Shown here: piece after piece, positions 51,634-61,272 of the stretch
Layout of the letters: each line of letters begins with the position of its first letter
How positions within the stretch are numbered: the stretch's first letter is position 1
Source of the DNA: Streptomyces bikiniensis
Lineage (GTDB): Bacteria > Actinomycetota > Actinomycetes > Streptomycetales > Streptomycetaceae
Length of the DNA stretch: 64,000 nucleotides
Assembly: GCA_000716465.1 (NCBI GenBank)
Contig: JNWL01000001.1
Span: 372,001 to 436,000 of the forward strand
Direction of reading: 5' to 3'
Notes under the pieces: model-generated
What the model saw: only the letters and a program-made list of their open reading frames with translations
The model's database searches: none
What the model was told of the DNA's origin: nothing
Translations under genes and position numbers: made by a program

Positions 51634-52362
51634 ATGGCTGTGGTCGTCGCGCTCGGCGCGTTCCTCATGACGCTCTTCGGAGGATGGGTCGCCGGGCGCG
51701 TCACCGACCGGCGTCACCTCGTCCTCGGACTCTCCGGCGGGCTCATGCTCGGCGTCGTCGGACTCGACCTCCTGCCCGAGGCCCTGGAGGCCGCGGGGGA
51801 CGAGGTGTTCGGCGTCCCGGAGGCCCTGCTGCTCTTCGTCGGCGGCTTCCTCTTCGCCCACGTCGTGGAGCGCCTGCTCGCCGTACGCCGGGCCGCGCAC
51901 GGTGTCGCGGCCGACGAGAGGGTCCCCCAGGTCGGCCTCACGGCGGCCGCGGCGATGGTCGGCCACAGCCTCATGGACGGCATCGCGCTCGGCGCCGCCT
52001 TCCAGGTCGGCGGCGGCATGGGCGCCACCGTCGCCCTCGCCGTCATCACCCACGACTTCGCCGACGGCTTCAACACGTACACGATCACGAGCCTCTACGG
52101 GAACGCGCGCCGCAAGGCCCTCGCGATGCTCGTCGCGGACGCCGTCGCCCCGATCCTCGGCGCCGCCTCCACCCTGCTGTTCACCCTTCCGGAGGAACTT
52201 CTCGGCGGCTATCTCGGGTTCTTCGGCGGCGCCCTGCTCTACCTCGCCGCCGCCGAGATCCTGCCGGAGGCCCACCACGACCACCCCGCCCGCTCCACCC
52301 TGCTGTGCACGGTGACGGGCGTCGGCTTCATCTGGCTCGTGGTGGGGGCCTCCGGCGGCTGA
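51634..52362 (+). CDS. ZIP family divalent-metal transporter
   Basis: A 242-residue polytopic metal transporter (Zn/Fe/Co class). Metal-site helices are intact: GLTAAAAMVGHSLMDGIALGAAF (HSxxDG) and ALAVITHDFADGFNTYTI (HDxxDG) near residues 110 and 142. There are about eight membrane segments and a C-terminal LLYLAAAEILPEAHHDHP. It lies inside the cobalamin cluster on the opposite strand, so cobalt uptake is a reasonable guess, but zinc or iron cannot be excluded. There is no ribosome binding site before ATG 51634, suggesting a leaderless mRNA. It ends 2 bp from the cobB stop. Confidence 0.88.
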   Translation: MAVVVALGAFLMTLFGGWVAGRVTDRRHLVLGLSGGLMLGVVGLDLLPEALEAAGDEVFGVPEALLLFVGGFLFAHVVERLLAVRRAAHGVAADERVPQVGLTAAAAMVGHSLMDGIALGAAFQVGGGMGATVALAVITHDFADGFNTYTITSLYGNARRKALAMLVADAVAPILGAASTLLFTLPEELLGGYLGFFGGALLYLAAAEILPEAHHDHPARSTLLCTVTGVGFIWLVVGASGG

Positions 52363-52364
52363 CC

Positions 52365-53729
52365 TCACGAAACCGGACCGCCGTCGGCACCCGCGCAGCG
52401 CTCCACGAACCGCGCCGCCGCCCCGGGCGCACCCGCCCAGTGCGTGTGCACGTAACTGGCGTGCACCCCTCCCCGCACGAAGCCCTCCACCCTCCGCTCC
52501 GGCTGCCGCAGCCCCCACGCGGCCCGCTCCCCGGCACCCGGCTCGATCACCGTGCGGTGGAACTCGTGCCCCCGCATCCGCGCCCCGGCCGGCGCGAGGA
52601 CGCTGTCGCTGACGGCCACCGCGTCCCGGTACCCCAGCGTCAGCCGCTCCGACATGCGCGCGTCGGCGTCCAGCACCCCGCACATGGGCGTGCCGTCGAG
52701 GGACCGCGCCAGGTAGAGCAGCCCGGCGCACTCGGCCGCGATCGGCGCGCCCGAGGTGGCGAGCTCGGCCACGGCCTTCCGCAGCGGCTCGTTGGCGGAC
52801 AGCTCGCCCCCGTACATCTCGGGGAAGCCGCCCCCGATCACCAGCCCGGAGGTCCCCCCGGGCAGCACCTCGTCCCGCAGCGGGTCGAAGGCGACGACCT
52901 CGGCCCCGGCGGCGGCAAGGAGTTCGGCGTGCTCGGCGTACGAGAACGTGAACGCGGCCCCGCCGGCCACCGCGATCCGGGGCCGGCCCGCGACCGGGCG
53001 CCCCACGACCTCCGGCGACCACGCCTCCGCGGACAGCTCCGGCGCCGACCGCGCGAGCGCGAGCAGCGCCTCCAGGTCGCACCCTGCCAGGACCTGTTCG
53101 GCCTGCGCCGCCACCGCCTCCACGGCGGCGGCCTGCCGCTCGGCCACCGGCACGAGCCCCAGGTGCCGCGACGGCGTCGCCACGGCGGGCGCCCGCCGCA
53201 GCACGCCGAGGACCGGCACCCCGGACTCCCCGAGCGCCTCCCGCAGCAGGTGCTCGTGCCGGTCGGTGGCCACCTTGTTGAGGATCACGCCCCCGATCCG
53301 CACCTCCGGGTCCCAGGACGCGAACCCGTGCACGAGCGCCGCCACCGACCGCGACTGCGACGACGCGTCCACGACCAGCACCACCGGCGCCCTGAGCAGC
53401 TTCGCCACCTGCGCGGTGGACGCCAGCTCCCCCTGGTCGGCGGCCCCGTCGTACAGGCCCATGACCCCCTCGACCACGGCCAGGTCGCAGCCGCGCGACC
53501 CGTGCAGGAAGAGCGGCGCCACCAGCCCCGTGCCGCACATGTACGCGTCGAGGTTGCGCCCCGGGCGGCCCGTCGCGAGCGCGTGGTAGCCGGGGTCGAT
53601 GTAGTCCGGGCCGACCTTGTGCGGGGAGACGGCCAGGCCGCGGCCCGCGAACGCGGCCATCAGGCCGGTCGCGACCGTGGTCTTGCCCGCGCCCGAGGAG
53701 GGCGCGGCGACGACGAGACGTGCTACCAC
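52365..53729 (-). CDS. cobB: Cobyrinate a,c-diamide synthase
   Basis: Amidates the a and c carboxylates of cobyrinic or hydrogenobyrinic acid using glutamine and ATP. 454 residues. The N-terminal dethiobiotin-synthetase-like ATPase has P-loop APSSGAGKTTVATGLMAAF (about 8-26), followed by VEGVMGLYDGA and VGPDYIDPGYH. The C-terminal class I glutamine amidotransferase domain has the nucleophile Cys in AAECAGLLYL (about 350), with GFVRGGVHASYVHTHW at the end carrying the catalytic His. The GTG at 53729 overlaps the end of cobO. Third of a run of overlapping cobalamin genes. Confidence 0.94.
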   Translation of the reverse strand: MVARLVVAAPSSGAGKTTVATGLMAAFAGRGLAVSPHKVGPDYIDPGYHALATGRPGRNLDAYMCGTGLVAPLFLHGSRGCDLAVVEGVMGLYDGAADQGELASTAQVAKLLRAPVVLVVDASSQSRSVAALVHGFASWDPEVRIGGVILNKVATDRHEHLLREALGESGVPVLGVLRRAPAVATPSRHLGLVPVAERQAAAVEAVAAQAEQVLAGCDLEALLALARSAPELSAEAWSPEVVGRPVAGRPRIAVAGGAAFTFSYAEHAELLAAAGAEVVAFDPLRDEVLPGGTSGLVIGGGFPEMYGGELSANEPLRKAVAELATSGAPIAAECAGLLYLARSLDGTPMCGVLDADARMSERLTLGYRDAVAVSDSVLAPAGARMRGHEFHRTVIEPGAGERAAWGLRQPERRVEGFVRGGVHASYVHTHWAGAPGAAARFVERCAGADGGPVS

Positions 53730-54331
53730 TCGATGCCCCGCTGGCCCTTCTGACCGGCGTCCATCGGGTGCTTGACCTTGGACATGTCGGTGACGAGGTC
53801 CGCGAAGTCCACCAGCTCCCGCGGCGCGTTGCGGCCGGTGATGACGACGTGCTGCTGCCCGGGCCGGTCGCGCAGCACCTCCACGACCTCGTTGACGTCG
53901 ATCCAGCCCCAGTGCAGGAGGTAGGCGAACTCGTCGAGGACGTAGAACTTGTACTTCTCCTCCGCGAGGTCCCGCTTGACCTGCTCCCAGCCCTCGCGCG
54001 CCTTGTCCTCGTGCGACTGCTCGCCCTCGGCGACCTCGCGCTGGATCCAGGACCAGCCCTCGCCCATCTTGTTCCAGGTGACCGTGCCGCCCTTGCCGGT
54101 CTCGCCGAGCGCCTTGAGGGCGTTCTCCTCGCCGACCTTCCACTTGGCGGACTTCACGAACTGGAACACCCCGATCGGCCAGCCCTGGTTCCAGGCGCGC
54201 AGCGCCATGCCGAAGGCGGCGGTCGACTTCCCCTTGCCGACGCCCGTGTGCACCATCACCAGCGCGCGGTTGCGGCGCTGGCGGGTGGTCAGACCGTCGT
54301 CGGGAACGACGGTCGGCTGTCCCTGCGGCAT
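53723..54331 (-). CDS. cobO: Cob(I)yrinic acid a,c-diamide adenosyltransferase
   Basis: Transfers the adenosyl group of ATP to Co(I) corrinoids (CobO/BtuR/CobA type). 202 residues, normal length. P-loop GVGKGKST at 30-37 (VMVHTGVGKGKSTAAFGMALRAWNQGW), with YVLDEFAYLLHWGWID as the Walker-B-like part and HVVITGRNAPRELVDFADLVTDM. The ATG at 54331 overlaps the chelatase stop by one base (TAATG). In the aerobic pathway it works right after cobalt insertion, consistent with its place after the chelatase gene. Confidence 0.97.
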   Translation of the reverse strand: MPQGQPTVVPDDGLTTRQRRNRALVMVHTGVGKGKSTAAFGMALRAWNQGWPIGVFQFVKSAKWKVGEENALKALGETGKGGTVTWNKMGEGWSWIQREVAEGEQSHEDKAREGWEQVKRDLAEEKYKFYVLDEFAYLLHWGWIDVNEVVEVLRDRPGQQHVVITGRNAPRELVDFADLVTDMSKVKHPMDAGQKGQRGIEW

Positions 54332-56442
54332 TAAGCGGCCCTCCTGGTTGCCCGTGCTGCGTGCCCTGCCTGTCCTGCCTGTACGTCCCTGACGAGCCCG
54401 GCGATCGAGTCGGCGCGCAGCTCGTCCAGCGTCACGGCCGTGCCGCCGAGTTCGACGGCGAGCCGCCCCGCGAGCCCCAGCCGCACCGGGCCGGTCTCGC
54501 AGTCCACGACGACCGACGCCGTGCCCTCGGCGGCGTGCAGCCGCGCCGCGCGTGCGGCGAGCGTCACCGGGTCCCCGGCCGCCCGCCCCCCGGTCGCCCG
54601 CCCGTCCGTCACGACGACCAGCAGCGGGCGGCGCGAGGGGTCCCGCAGCCGCTCGACCCGCAGCACGTCGTGGGCCTTGAGCAGTCCGGCCGACAGGGGA
54701 GTGCGGCCCCCGGTGGGAAGCTGTTCGAGCCGCGCGGCGGCCGCGTCCACGGACGAGGTCGGCGGCAGCGCCACCTCGGCGTCCCGGCCCCGGAAGGTGA
54801 CCAGGCCGACCTTGTCGCGCCGCTGGTAGGCGTCGAGGAGCAGCGAGAGCACCGCGCCCTTGACCGCGCTCATCCGCTGCCGGGCCGCCATCGAGCCGGA
54901 GGCGTCGACCGCGAAGAGCACGAGGTTGCCCTCGCGGCCCTCCCGGGTCGCCTGCCGCAGGTCGTCGCGCCGGACCACGAGCCCCGGGCCCGTCCGCCCG
55001 CGCGCCTTCTGGTGCGGGGCGGCGGCCCGCACGGTCGCCGCCAGGTGCAGCTTGGTCAGCGCGCCCCGGGGCCGGGTGGAGCCGGTCGTACGGCCGTGCT
55101 CGGTCCGGGCCCGGGAGCGGCGCCCGGCCGCGCCCTCGCCGAGTCCGGGCACGCTGAGCACCTTCGTGCGGAAGGGCTCGGCGGCCTTGACGGCGGCCCG
55201 CTCACCGGCCCCGGCCCCCGCCCTCTGAGGAGCGGGCGCGGGGGCGGGCTCGGGCTCGGGTACGGGTGTTTCCTCCGGCGCCGGTACGTCCTCGGGCGCC
55301 GGCCCGTCACCCTGCGGCGGAATCCCGCCGCCGTCCGGACCGCCCCCGCCGGGGCCGCCGTCTCCGGGGCCCCCGTCTCCCGGACCGCCGTCGTCCGGGC
55401 CGTCCGGCTCCGGCTCCGGGTCGGGGTCATCGCCCTTGAACCGTTCGAGGGTCTCGTCCAGCCTGTCCTCGTCGAGCCCCGGCGCGTCGAAGGGCGAGCG
55501 CCGGCGGCGGTGGGGGAGGGCCAGGAGCGCGGCCTGCCGCACGTCCTCGGAGGTGACCTCGGTCCGCCCGGCCCAGGCGGCGAGCGCGGTGGCCGTGCGG
55601 GCCATGACGATGTCGGCGCGCATGCCGTCCACCTCGAACGCGGCGCAGGTCGCGGCGATCTGGAGCAGCACCGCGTCCCCGAGCACCACCCGCGGCAGCA
55701 ACTCCCGTGCGGCGACGATCCGTTCGCGCAGCTCGGCCTCCTCGCCGGCCCAGCGCGCGGCGAACGCGGCCGGGTCGTCCTCGAAGGCGAGCCGCCGCCG
55801 CACGACCTCCACCCGCTGCTCGGGGTCGCGGGAGGCGGCGACCTCCACGGTGAGCCCGAACCGGTCGAGGAGCTGCGGCCGCAGCTCGCCCTCCTCGGGG
55901 TTCATGGTCCCGACGAGCAGGAACCGCGCGGCGTGCCGCACGGAGACGCCCTCGCGCTCGACGTTCGAGAAGCCCATGGCGGCGGCGTCGAGCAGCAGGT
56001 CGATCAGGTGGTCGTGGAGGAGGTTGACCTCGTCCACGTACAGGATGCCCCGGTGCGCGTCGGCGAGCAGCCCCGGCTCGAACGCCTTCACGCCCTCCGC
56101 GAGCGCCTTCTCGATGTCGAGCGAGCCGACGAGCCGGTCCTCGGAGGCGCCGACGGGGAGTTCGACCATCCGCGCGGGCCGCTCGGCCCCCGGCCCCGCC
56201 TCGTGCGGCCCGTCCGGGCAGCCCGGATCGGGGGACGCCGGGTCGCAGCCGAACCGGCAGTCCGCGACCACCGGCACGACGGGAAGCAGCTCGGCGAGCG
56301 CCCGCACGGCGGTGGACTTCGCGGTCCCCTTCTCCCCCCGGACCAGCACACCGCCCACGGCCGGGCTGACGGCGTTCAGGAGCAGCGCGAGCCGCAGGTC
56401 GTCCATGCCGACGACGGCGGTGAACGGGTACCGGGTGCTCAT
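54331..56442 (-). CDS. Fused ChlI/ChlD-type chelatase subunit (cobaltochelatase partner)
   Basis: A 703-residue fusion of AAA+ (I) and von Willebrand (D) chelatase subunits. Walker A GEKGTAKST is at 36-44, Walker B GILYVDEVNLL near 142-152, and the sensor GTMNPEEGELRPQLLDRFGL follows. After a Pro/Gly/Asp-rich linker (about 340-420), the C-terminal VWA domain has the MIDAS motif DASGSMAA at about 512-519. In actinobacteria such fusions drive CobN to insert cobalt into the corrin ring. CobN itself is not in the window, and only 82 bp separate this gene from cobQ. GGAGAG precedes ATG 56442. Confidence 0.9.
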   Translation of the reverse strand: MSTRYPFTAVVGMDDLRLALLLNAVSPAVGGVLVRGEKGTAKSTAVRALAELLPVVPVVADCRFGCDPASPDPGCPDGPHEAGPGAERPARMVELPVGASEDRLVGSLDIEKALAEGVKAFEPGLLADAHRGILYVDEVNLLHDHLIDLLLDAAAMGFSNVEREGVSVRHAARFLLVGTMNPEEGELRPQLLDRFGLTVEVAASRDPEQRVEVVRRRLAFEDDPAAFAARWAGEEAELRERIVAARELLPRVVLGDAVLLQIAATCAAFEVDGMRADIVMARTATALAAWAGRTEVTSEDVRQAALLALPHRRRRSPFDAPGLDEDRLDETLERFKGDDPDPEPEPDGPDDGGPGDGGPGDGGPGGGGPDGGGIPPQGDGPAPEDVPAPEETPVPEPEPAPAPAPQRAGAGAGERAAVKAAEPFRTKVLSVPGLGEGAAGRRSRARTEHGRTTGSTRPRGALTKLHLAATVRAAAPHQKARGRTGPGLVVRRDDLRQATREGREGNLVLFAVDASGSMAARQRMSAVKGAVLSLLLDAYQRRDKVGLVTFRGRDAEVALPPTSSVDAAAARLEQLPTGGRTPLSAGLLKAHDVLRVERLRDPSRRPLLVVVTDGRATGGRAAGDPVTLAARAARLHAAEGTASVVVDCETGPVRLGLAGRLAVELGGTAVTLDELRADSIAGLVRDVQAGQAGHAARATRRAA

Positions 56443-56524
56443 CGGGTGGTCTCTCCTTCGGATCGCTGATGTTCGGACGACGGCACGCGGCCGCCGGGGA
56501 GGGGCCGGCGGGGGCCTCCCGTGC

Positions 56525-58072
56525 TCACGGCGCCCCCGGCGGCACGAACGGCAGCCCCGCCGGGGCGCCCTCCTCGATGAGCCGCAGCAGCGCGTCCGTG
56601 TCGGCGTGCTCCTCGATCAGGTCGCCGAGCCGGTCGAGCTGCTCCTCGCGCAGGGCGCCGAACGACGTGTCCGGGGCCGGGACGAACCGGCGTCCGGCCG
56701 CCGCCGCCACCTCCCGCAGGAACGCGCGCCGGAAGCCGTCGCTCTCCAGGGAGCCGTGCCAGTGGGTGCCCCACACGGAGCCGACCCGGCACCCGTCCAG
56801 GAAGGGCTCCCCGCCGCGTACGTCCGCGACGCCGTGGTGGATCTCGTACCCCTCGACCCGCTCGCCGAGCGCCTCGCCGACCGGCCGGGCCAGGGTCTTC
56901 CCGACCGCGAACCGCACCCGTACGGGCAGGAGTCCGAGCCCGTCGACCACACCGGCCCTCGACTCGACCTCGTCCTCGATCCGCTCGCCCAGGGCCTGGA
57001 AGCCTCCGCAGACGCCGAGCACCGGGCGGCCCTCGGCCGCGCGCCGGGCCAGGGCGTCCGCGAGGCCGCGCTCCCGCAGCCAGGCGAGCGCCTTCACCGT
57101 GCCGCGCGTGCCCGGTACGACCACCAGGTCCGCGTCGGCCAGCTCCTCGGGCCGGTCCACGAACCGGACGACCACGCCCGGCTCGGCCGCCAGCGCGTCC
57201 ACGTCGGTGAAGTTGGACATCAGGGGGACGGCGCAGACGGCGACCCGCAGCACGTCCGCGCCGACCGGCGGCGCCACCACCGACTCGCGGACCGTGCCCC
57301 GCAGGGAGACCCGCAGTCCGTCCTCCTCGTCGATGCCGAGCCCGTGCGCGTACGGCAGGACGCCGAAGGTCCGGCGCCCGGTCAGGCCGTGCAGCATGTC
57401 GAGCCCGGGTTCGAGCAGGCTCACGTCGCCCCGGAACTTGTTCACCAGGTACCCGGCGACGAGCGACTGGTCCTCGGGGGACAGCAGCGCCGTCGTGCCG
57501 AAGAACTGGGCGAAGACCCCGCCCCGGTCGATGTCCCCGACCACCACCACGGGCAGCTTCGCGGCCCGCGCCACGCCCATGTTCACGATGTCGGTGCGCC
57601 GCAGGTTGATCTCGGCCGGGCTGCCGGCGCCCTCGCAGATCACCGCGTCGTACGTGCTCCGCAGCTCCTCCAGGCACGCCATGACCGGCTCGAACAGCTC
57701 CTTCTGCCGCCCCCCGTGCAGGGTCGTGCCGGGGGACGACCCGCCGGACCCCCCGAAGAACCCGCGGGCGCTCATCTCGCCCACCGGCTTCCCCATCAGG
57801 ACGACCTGGCTGGACCGGTCGCCGCCCGGCTTGAGCAGCACCGGGTTCATCAGCGCGGTCGGCTCGACCCGGGCGGCCTGCGCCTGCATGGCCTGGGCCC
57901 GCCCGATCTCGGCGCCCTCGCGCGTGACGAAGGAGTTGAGGGACATGTTCTGCCCCTTGAACGGCGCCACCTTCAGGCCCTTGCGGACCAGCCAGCGGCA
58001 GATCCCGGCCGTCACGACGCTCTTGCCCGCGTCGGACGTGGTCCCGGCGACCAGCAGCCCCCCGCCCCTCAT
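56525..58072 (-). CDS. cobQ: Cobyric acid synthase
   Basis: Glutamine-dependent amidation of four carboxylates of adenosylcobyrinic acid a,c-diamide. 515 residues. The N-terminal ATP-binding region GLLVAGTTSDAGKSVVTAGICRWL (5-28) is followed by MSLNSFVTREGAEIGRAQAMQA. The C-terminal triad-type glutamine amidotransferase has the nucleophile Cys in GVCGGFQALG (about 360) and the His in GTHWHGSLE. The ATG overlaps the cobD stop (ATGA). It shares the riboswitch-controlled transcript of cobD. Confidence 0.96.
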   Translation of the reverse strand: MRGGGLLVAGTTSDAGKSVVTAGICRWLVRKGLKVAPFKGQNMSLNSFVTREGAEIGRAQAMQAQAARVEPTALMNPVLLKPGGDRSSQVVLMGKPVGEMSARGFFGGSGGSSPGTTLHGGRQKELFEPVMACLEELRSTYDAVICEGAGSPAEINLRRTDIVNMGVARAAKLPVVVVGDIDRGGVFAQFFGTTALLSPEDQSLVAGYLVNKFRGDVSLLEPGLDMLHGLTGRRTFGVLPYAHGLGIDEEDGLRVSLRGTVRESVVAPPVGADVLRVAVCAVPLMSNFTDVDALAAEPGVVVRFVDRPEELADADLVVVPGTRGTVKALAWLRERGLADALARRAAEGRPVLGVCGGFQALGERIEDEVESRAGVVDGLGLLPVRVRFAVGKTLARPVGEALGERVEGYEIHHGVADVRGGEPFLDGCRVGSVWGTHWHGSLESDGFRRAFLREVAAAAGRRFVPAPDTSFGALREEQLDRLGDLIEEHADTDALLRLIEEGAPAGLPFVPPGAP

Positions 58073-59049
58073 GCGTTCCCCCGCTTTCCGTGCTTCCTGC
58101 GCCTCACGGCGTCGGCGATCAGACGGCCGCCCGCACAGGCGACCAGGGTCAGCGCGGTCACCCGGCGCGAGAGCGCCACCGCCCGTTCGACGTCCGCCAC
58201 CTCGACGGCCCGCCCCTCCCCGTTGAGCACCGGCCGGTGCTCGACGCGCCCGCCGTACGAGAGGGTGCCCCCGAGCCGTACGCCCAGCGCGCCCGCGAAG
58301 GAGGCCTCGACCGGGCCCGCGTTGGGGCTCGGGTGCTTCGACGCGTCCGCCCGCCAGGCCCGTACGGCCCCGCGCGGATTTCCCCCGGCGACGGTCGCGA
58401 GCGCGGCCGTCAGACGCGCGCCCGGCCAGCCGGCCAGGTCGTCGAGGCGGGCCGAGGCCCAGCCGAAGCGGCGGTGGCGGGGCGACTTGTGGCCGACCAT
58501 CGCGTCCAGGGTGTTGACGGCCCGGAAGCCGACGAGTCCCGGCACGCCCGCGACCGCGCCCCAGAACAGGGCGCCGACCACGGCGTCCGAGGTGTTCTCG
58601 GCGACCGACTCGACGACCGCCCGGGCCATCGCCGGGCCGTCCAGGGACTGCGGGTCGCGCCCGCACAGGTGGGGCAGCCGCTCGCGGGCCACCTCCAGGT
58701 CCCCGGCGGCCAGCGCCCCGCCGATCGCGCGGGCCTCCCGGCCCAGGGTCGTCCCGCCGACGACGGCCCACACGGAGGCGGCGGTCAGCGCGACGGCGGC
58801 GGCCGGCCGGTCCCGCACGGCCCGGGCGGCGAGGGCGCCGAGGGCGGCGGTGGAGCCGGCGCAGACGGCGGTGTGCAGGGCGCCCCAGCCGCGGTGGTCG
58901 TGGTGGAGGCGCTTCTCGACGGCGGCGGCGGCCCGGCCGAACGCGGCGACGGGGTGGCCCCTGCGGGGGTCGCCGAGGAGCAGGTCGACGGCGAGGCCCG
59001 CGGCCGCTCCGTACGCGAAGACAGCGGTGGCTCTGGGACGGCCGGGCAT
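58069..59049 (-). CDS. cobD: Adenosylcobinamide-phosphate synthase (CbiB/CobD)
   Basis: Membrane protein that attaches the aminopropanol arm to cobyric acid. 326 residues with several hydrophobic segments. Family motifs GLAVDLLLGDPRRGHPVAAFGR, ARAVVESVAENTSDAVVGALFWGAVAGVPG, FRAVNTLDAMVGHKS and ASKHPSPNAGPVEASFAGALGVRLGG are all present. Its ATG lies 41-45 nt downstream of a cobalamin riboswitch, making it the first gene of the riboswitch-controlled cob transcript. GAGG lies just before the ATG. Confidence 0.97.
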   Translation of the reverse strand: MPGRPRATAVFAYGAAAGLAVDLLLGDPRRGHPVAAFGRAAAAVEKRLHHDHRGWGALHTAVCAGSTAALGALAARAVRDRPAAAVALTAASVWAVVGGTTLGREARAIGGALAAGDLEVARERLPHLCGRDPQSLDGPAMARAVVESVAENTSDAVVGALFWGAVAGVPGLVGFRAVNTLDAMVGHKSPRHRRFGWASARLDDLAGWPGARLTAALATVAGGNPRGAVRAWRADASKHPSPNAGPVEASFAGALGVRLGGTLSYGGRVEHRPVLNGEGRAVEVADVERAVALSRRVTALTLVACAGGRLIADAVRRRKHGKRGNA

Positions 59050-59089
59050 GGCGCTGTGTCCTCACTCAGGGTCCGCGCCCTGGATCGAC

Positions 59090-59195
59090 GTGACCGGCGG
59101 CGAGAGTTCCTGGCTCCCGGACCCCTCGGATCCGGTCACAGTGGCGGGACCGCGCCGGATTCGCACCGGACTTCCTCTGCTGCCGCCGTAATGGC
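59090..59195 (-). promoter_or_regulatory. Cobalamin (B12) riboswitch
   Basis: On the minus strand the conserved core GAATCCGGCGCGGTCCCGCC followed by ACTGTGACCGG is followed by a B12-box-like GAGCCAGGAACTCTCGCCG (about 59098-59118). The ends are closed by pairing of GGCGGC (59182-59187) with GCCGCC near 59096. It lies directly upstream of cobD, whose start is about 45 nt beyond, so control is probably at translation or early transcription. Cobalamin would shut the cluster off. Confidence 0.93.
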
Positions 59196-59262
59196 CCCGG
59201 CAGTCCACCACGCCCCGAGAACGGGCGTCAACCCAGCCTTGACCTGCGGCGGCGCACTGTGC

Positions 59263-59327
59263 GGAGCACCACAGGGAGCGCCGTGGAGAGCACCACGGAA
59301 AAGCCGTGGGGAGCACCACGGAAAAGG
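59263..59327. repeat. GAGCACCAC repeats with nested hairpins
   Basis: Three units of GGAGCACCAC(A/G)G, spaced about 25 bp, form overlapping inverted repeats such as CCACGGAAAAGCCGTGG. They lie between the riboswitch and the end of the small membrane gene and probably act as the terminator of the phosphate-transport transcript. Confidence 0.6.
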
Positions 59328-59382
59328 GCCGGGCGGCCCGTACCCGAAGGTGCGGACCGCCCGGCCGGTGGAGCGGGGACCG

Positions 59383-59604
59383 TCAGACGACGATCAGGTA
59401 GATGCCGTACGCCACGGCCGCCAGGCACAGTCCGAAGCAGGCGTAGGCGCCGGTGCGGGCCAGGGCGGCGGAGCCTCCCCGGGCCGCGGCCTCCTCCTGC
59501 TTGGTGAGGCCGACGATGCCGAGGGTGAAGAGGCCCACCAGGACGACGGTGGCCACGAGGCTGACGCCGAAGACGGAGCCGAGGGCTGCCCAGTCGATCT
59601 TCAT
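59383..59604 (-). CDS. Small two-helix membrane protein downstream of phosphate transporter
   Basis: A 73-residue protein with two membrane helices, SVFGVSLVATVVLVGLFTLGIVGL (9-32) and TGAYACFGLCLAAVAYGIYLIVV (51-73). No cofactor motifs. It begins 12 nt after the phosphate transporter stop on the same strand and is probably co-transcribed; an accessory subunit or stability factor for the transporter is possible. Function unknown. Confidence 0.82.
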   Translation of the reverse strand: MKIDWAALGSVFGVSLVATVVLVGLFTLGIVGLTKQEEAAARGGSAALARTGAYACFGLCLAAVAYGIYLIVV

Positions 59605-59616
59605 GTGGTTCTTTCC

Positions 59617-60891
<1,275 letters not shown>

Positions 60892-61272
60892 TTACCCAGG
60901 CAATCGTTTGACGTCAGTGGCTGGTCGAACGTAAGCAACCTGGGTGAACGGAAGATGAACTGGGGCGGGCGGCGTGGTGTCCCTAACCGGTGTCAAGAGA
61001 TTCCGCTTGGCGCCCCAGAAGGGTCCCCGGGAAGGGGTGTCCACGATGCGGTCGCCCTGCAACCCCGGGTAATCCGGGCCCGCGCAAGGCCTCGGCGGTC
61101 CGTCCCGGTTCCGCCCGCACCGCCCCGTTCCGCTCCCCGGACCGGACCACCCGACCGGGGGACCCCGCCGAGGAGACCCGCGTCACTCTCCCGGGGAGGC
61201 CCCCGGCCACCGGAACGCGCCCCTCCGGACCTTCCGGTGGCACCCCGGTCCCGTCCTGCCGACACTGGGGGT
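60892..61272. other. Divergent promoter region between pit and hydrolase genes
   Basis: 381 nt without a gene. It contains the PHO box at 60939-60960 near the pit start. The remainder (about 60965-61250) is GC-rich and no repeat, terminator or RNA element was recognised in it. Confidence 0.5.
60939..60960 (-). promoter_or_regulatory. PhoP binding site (PHO box)
   Basis: On the minus strand, two 11-nt direct-repeat units, GTTCATCTTCC and GTTCACCCAGG, match the Streptomyces PhoP unit (GTTCACC plus 4 nt). A weaker third unit may follow. It lies 48 bp upstream of the pit start. Confidence 0.8.

Noticed and set aside
59119..59165. tRNA-like sequence GCGAATCCGGCGC
   Set aside because: It is the conserved core of the cobalamin riboswitch; no acceptor stem or anticodon arm can be drawn.
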